From assembly GCA_947179155.2 (NCBI GenBank), contig OX359269.1, forward strand, positions 51,142,524-51,206,523: 64,000 nt of DNA, written 5' to 3'. The DNA is from Hedera helix (lineage: Eukaryota > Streptophyta > Magnoliopsida > Apiales > Araliaceae). The translations under genes were made by a program, and so were the position numbers. Positions 59,831 through 64,000 of this stretch are shown here, in pieces. Position 1 is the first letter of the stretch; each line of letters begins with the position of its first letter. The notes under the pieces are model-generated. The model was not told where the DNA came from. It did not search any database and saw only the letters and a program-made list of their open reading frames with translations.

Positions 59831-60073
59831 TCATAAATACATGCTGCTCTTGACTGTTGAGTTCTTGCTGTAGTTGTTTGCAGCCATATTTGCAAGAAAA
59901 TTATAGGCTTTCTCACAACCCGTTAATGTTCCACCCACTGCTGCATCTATAATCGTCCTTACTTGACTGGATTGACCATTGTAGAACGTTTGGACATGTA
60001 GCCACTTGAGAAAAACATCTCCGTAGCAAGTCTTTAAATCTCTCCCAAACTTTATATAATAACTCCGAAACAT
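59831..60073 (-). mobile_element. Ty3/gypsy-type gag fragment
   Basis: An 80-residue open frame reads F-G-R-D-L-K-T-C, L-K-W-L-H-V-Q-T-F-Y-N-G, I-D-A-A-V-G-G-T-L and A-N-M-A-A-N-N-Y. This is the retrotransposon gag pattern (W-x-x-F-K-D-L, F-Y-N-G-L, D-A-A-A-G-G-x-L, L-x-x-M-A-x-N) common in plant Athila/Ogre-like elements. No neighbouring pol domains or LTRs were found, so it is a fragment. Confidence 0.75.
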
Positions 60074-60205
60074 TAATTACCTAACATTAATAGTAATGAG
60101 ATTTCTTAATATATATGATTATGTTTTAAACGACTTACTTATATAATGAAAAAGAGGGAATAATGAATTCAGTAAGGTCCAACATCGACTTAGGAGAGAC
60201 TATTA

Positions 60206-60625
60206 GAGTATCTCCATTGGAGATGTTTGAAAATTGATGCTAAATAGGGCCCACGAATAACATGACAAGCCTCTCAAATATTTAATGTTAAAGATAAAAT
60301 TGTTAAAAACTCATTCATTATAGTAAAAGTGTTTATTAACACTTTCACATCAATCAACCAAAAAACAATCAACCAAAAAGCTAGGCCCCACCAGCCCTTT
60401 TCCAACAACTCCAACAAGTTTAACGGGTATAAAGATTTTTACATTATTGGGCCCCATTATTTAGCAATGTTAAACTTCATGTTATAGTTAACAAAGAAAC
60501 AAAATTCTAACACATGAGATCCACCAGTAACCTTCTCCCTAACATATATAATGCAACATTTTTTTTTACTTTAAAATAAGAATTTGACACAAAATACTTT
60601 ATTAACATAAACTATAGAGATGCTC
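60206..60625. mobile_element. 420-bp MITE with GAG(C/T)ATCTC ends
   Basis: The left end GAGTATCTCCATTGGAGATG and the inverted right end GAGCATCTCTATAG share their first ten bases with one mismatch. TTA flanks both sides (60203-60205 and 60626-60628). The core is AT-rich and non-coding. The ends resemble the element at 31385-32027. Confidence 0.72.
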
Positions 60626-60629
60626 TTAA

Positions 60630-63369
60630 AATAGGCGGAGGTCTAAATTTTTTAACATAAAAAATGTCATTATATTAGTTTGATAAAATATTCTATGACC
60701 ACATTATTTGAGATCATTAATATTATCTTTATTAAAATGGATGAATTCTTACGAAGAAATTTAAAACTTCAAAAAACAAATAAAAATTAAATATTTTTGC
60801 TTAGGTGAGTACCCATACCCAAAAGATAACGGATGCATTGCAACTAAGTTGACATGGAAGAATCGCTGCGACGCGGGAAACCTTATCCATACAAAGTTCT
60901 CATGTGTGAGTTTTATAATTTTTTTTATACAAAAATATCAGTTCTCTAAATTATTCATGTGATACCGGGCGGGTAAAGGTAATATGGTGGAAATTAAAAT
61001 GGAAGAGGATCACAAAAATAATAAGGCTGGGAAATAAAACGTATTTAGTCCCTCGAAATTTCACTTATTTTATAATTGAATTTCAAAAGTATATTTGGGC
61101 CTAACTTTTAGCCAGAAAAAAATGTGCCTTGATATCATTCCATCCATGGGATGGAATCATTATACAAATTACTTAATGGTCTAAATCAAGAGAATTGATG
61201 TATTAAAGACCCAATTATAAGAAAAATACTACTAGTAGCCCGAAATAAAACTGTTTCCTCGTTTTCTAAGGTAAACTTAAATCAATTTGGTATCCTATAT
61301 CTCAATTACTCTACTTTTTAAGGTTTGCCCAACATTCCCTTTTCCCTTTTTCCTTTTTGATAACATAAAAACTAATTCAAAATAGCAAGAAACAGATTCA
61401 TGCATGTAACTTTTAGAATTAACTGTTTGCTTTTTTAAATTACCAAATAGACTTTAATTTTTCCCTTCGTACAAGTAACTACAAGTGATGGCCGTCAGAT
61501 CTATTAGAGAATAAACTTGATAAAAATTGGTCGTAAAACTAATAGTTTACAGTCCCTAATAATAGTTTGGAGTTGGAATTCCGCACGCATGTTCTCAAAC
61601 GGCTTCATCAAAGAAAATTCAAGTAGCCACCGGAACTGGAAGTCGCAGCTCTGACTTGTGCAAATTGAATATATATAATCACACAACAATCTAACACTAC
61701 ACTAAATACTACATTTATCTACACTAATAAAAAATAAGATATAATATTAAAATTTGTGTCATGTTCTATTTTTTAACAGTATAAATAATATACTATACTA
61801 GGCCTTGGACTTGGTTTTAGTCAGAAATAGGTTCATTCCAGTGTCTCGCAGAAAAGTTGACGCCCAAGCAAAGAACACATTCCCACCAAAGAAACCATTA
61901 CAAACTCTCAAACACAGAAAGCAAAGCTCCACAAGAGAGCAACTATGACGCCAAGGTTTCATTAATCTGGTCTATTCACAAATTGCTGGAAATAGTACGT
62001 TAGTCGTAGCAATAAACAGGCCAGGGTTTCTATAAAAGAATCCACCGCTGTATTGACTGCAAATAGATGATCTGTATTTTGTAAAACATGAGCATGTTTT
62101 GGTCGGTTTCTATGACATTCCCACATTACGGAGACAAATGTAAACCAAAATTTCACATATTTGTATCTACCTATTGACTTCTCTTTGATCAGAAGTCGGA
62201 CCTTGAAAGATCGTACTATCCATAACTGTAAATCGACTGCCCAAGTTGACTAAATTGTAATATTGAACTGCCGATTACATAAAATATTAGCCTATCAAAA
62301 ATGTCAATTTCAGGAAGAAACATTACCAACAGTACGCTTTATTAACATATTTGAGACTGATGACACAAAAATCCTGCTTGGCTGTCTCCAGGTTGCCAAA
62401 TCCTCACTCATTACAAAAGAGGCATAACTTATATACCAGAAACCACTAAACCAGTAGGTTGTAACCATATTTACTTTGTAAAACAAAACAAAAACTTTAT
62501 CCTGACACATCTATAGAAGCAAATCCTATACCTAAAACCTTCTTGACAAAGTCACTAAAGAACCTTAAACTCGTAATGCGTATCAAAATAAACACCCCCA
62601 AGAAAAGGAAATACTCTTTTCTGCTCGAAGAAACTCTAAAACTTACAAGTCAAGGATGGACTCAAGAGCCTTCAATGGTTATTCAATACGTAAAATTAAT
62701 ATATATTCAAAACCTATAATTCGACAAATGAAATGTTGGTGAGAAATCCACTCCAAGTCCCATGCAAAGACATTGAATCAAGCTCAATTTCAATTATCTT
62801 AATTTAATTGTATAGCAGATAAATTTGTCCTCGACAAGTTGGAGCAAAAAAAAACTAGGAACTATTTAACTTGTTAAATGTGAAAAAAATAAAAAACAAC
62901 ACTTTCCAATAATACTCTGCAAACTATTTTATGTAAACAAAACAGAAGATCCCTCAATCTTTATTCTCCTGTTTCGATTGCCTAATCTTGTTGACTGTTG
63001 ACGAGGTTGTAAGTCGTGAGAAGGTAAAACCCCTTTCATATTTTCCCATGTACATCTTATGTAACTTTCTTATTAATACCCAGAAAAAAATTATCAATCT
63101 CTAAATTCCCATATGACCAGCTTACAAAAGGCAGCAATTGGGAGATTGGATGTCGTGAGAAGGTAAAGAACATTCACTAGTTTGCCATCCATGCTTACAA
63201 GTGTTCATCTTATGTCACTTTGTTATCAAAATCCAGTAAAACATTGCAATCTAAAGCCCCATGTGAGCTCATATTACCCAGTAAGCATGAAAACCAACTA
63301 TTTTCTAAAGTGTGCAGAACAATTGGAGCTCATTTACATTAAGACTACAACCAAGGAAGCATGGACAGT
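60630..63369. other. Region without recognised genes
   Basis: Short open frames on both strands (for example 61504-61689, 61962-62156, 62310-62510) show no domain and no clear codon pattern. The segment 61850-63350 has somewhat more balanced base composition and could be a UTR or non-coding RNA of a gene beyond the window. I see no firm feature. Confidence 0.4.
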
Positions 63370-63880
63370 TCCCGGGAGTCACGAATTCGTGTCGGCACGT
63401 GTAGGCCACAAATTAATTCGTGTTGACACGTGTCAAACACGAATTTGCTCTGACTCAGACACAAATTCGCTCCGATATGTATCGGACGAGCTCCTCTTTT
63501 TTTTTTTTAAAGCATGTACACGCCTCGGACATGTCGGAATACACCAGAGGACACGCCTGGGGTCATTTTTTTAAAAAAAAAAATATTGCAGTACTTAAAT
63601 AACTATATAAAAGTAATGGGTTATTTTATGTCTTTTAACTGTTATCATTATTATGTTTAAGATATTTATCATGCAATGTATTTGTGTTGCTTATTATTTT
63701 GTTCAAGTTTTTATTAAGTTCTATTAATATTAAATGTATTTACTGTAAAAAATATATTTATATTATTAAAAATATATATAAAAATTGAACTTGTATTGTA
63801 TCCTGTTTTTTTGAAAAAATGCCGTATCCGTATCCCGCCGTATCGCGTATCATGTCTTGTCTGTGTCGGTGCTTCATGCA
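63370..63880. repeat. Degenerate repeat rich in GTGTCGG/CACGTGTC words
   Basis: CACGAATTCGTGTCGGCACG at the left and TGTCTTGTCTGTGTCGGTGC at the right, with CGTATCCGTATCCCGCCGTA between, are word patterns of a common plant hAT-like MITE. Boundaries and target duplication are unclear. Confidence 0.4.
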
Positions 63881-64000
63881 CTACAGCTTTTTCTAACAAA
63901 TGCTCCCTAGATACCAAAATTTTCAGCTCTCGCAACAGGAAAAACCACACGCACGGTAAAAACCCAAAGCTGAGTGCATTCTAAATTAACAGATTTCCAC

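Overview
The window is nuclear DNA of a eudicot plant. It is AT-rich, its genes are built from many small exons with GT-AG introns, and it carries plant-only families (CBP60, PADRE/DUF4228, type II ROP GTPase, UMAMIT/WAT1, DEG9), plant MITEs, SINEs, solo LTRs and a scrap of plastid DNA. I cannot name the species. All exon boundaries were read by eye from splice sites, reading frame and family knowledge, with no alignment program.

Layout. 1-6119 (+): a CBP60 calmodulin-binding protein gene missing its 5' end. 9198-9440 (+): a possible two-exon ORF of unknown family. 11524-14072 (+): a two-LIM-domain protein gene whose first exon is split by a 439-bp MITE. 15533-16046 (-): a small PADRE (DUF4228) protein. 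17.7-18.4 kb: hAT transposase remains. 19985-28154 (-): a complete 14-exon nucleobase-ascorbate transporter (NAT6 type); its introns hold a 1.5-kb solo LTR, a SINE and a plastid petG fragment. 28.9-36.1 kb: a mobile-element block with a Stowaway element, two adjacent MITEs, a larger MITE, and a 3.4-kb solo LTR nested in En/Spm-like transposase remains. 41529-45389 (-): a complete 8-exon type II ROP GTPase. 47528-53437 (+): a complete 9-exon DEG9 serine protease. 54117-55917 (-): a decayed UMAMIT transporter. 58830-59321 (-): an intronless stress-protein-like gene. 59831-60073 (-): a retrotransposon gag fragment. 60.6-64 kb holds no recognisable gene.

The genes are not an operon or pathway; they are ordinary plant housekeeping and signalling genes. 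From memory, ROP11, NAT6, a DUF4228 gene and CBP60A lie close together on Arabidopsis chromosome 5, and DEG9 lies beside a UMAMIT cluster, so the window looks like two conserved gene blocks joined. The most notable single observation is the MITE in the LIM exon: it is bounded by a TAA duplication, and the flanking bases join in frame into the LIM zinc-binding motif. That points to a fairly recent insertion into a gene whose other exons are intact.
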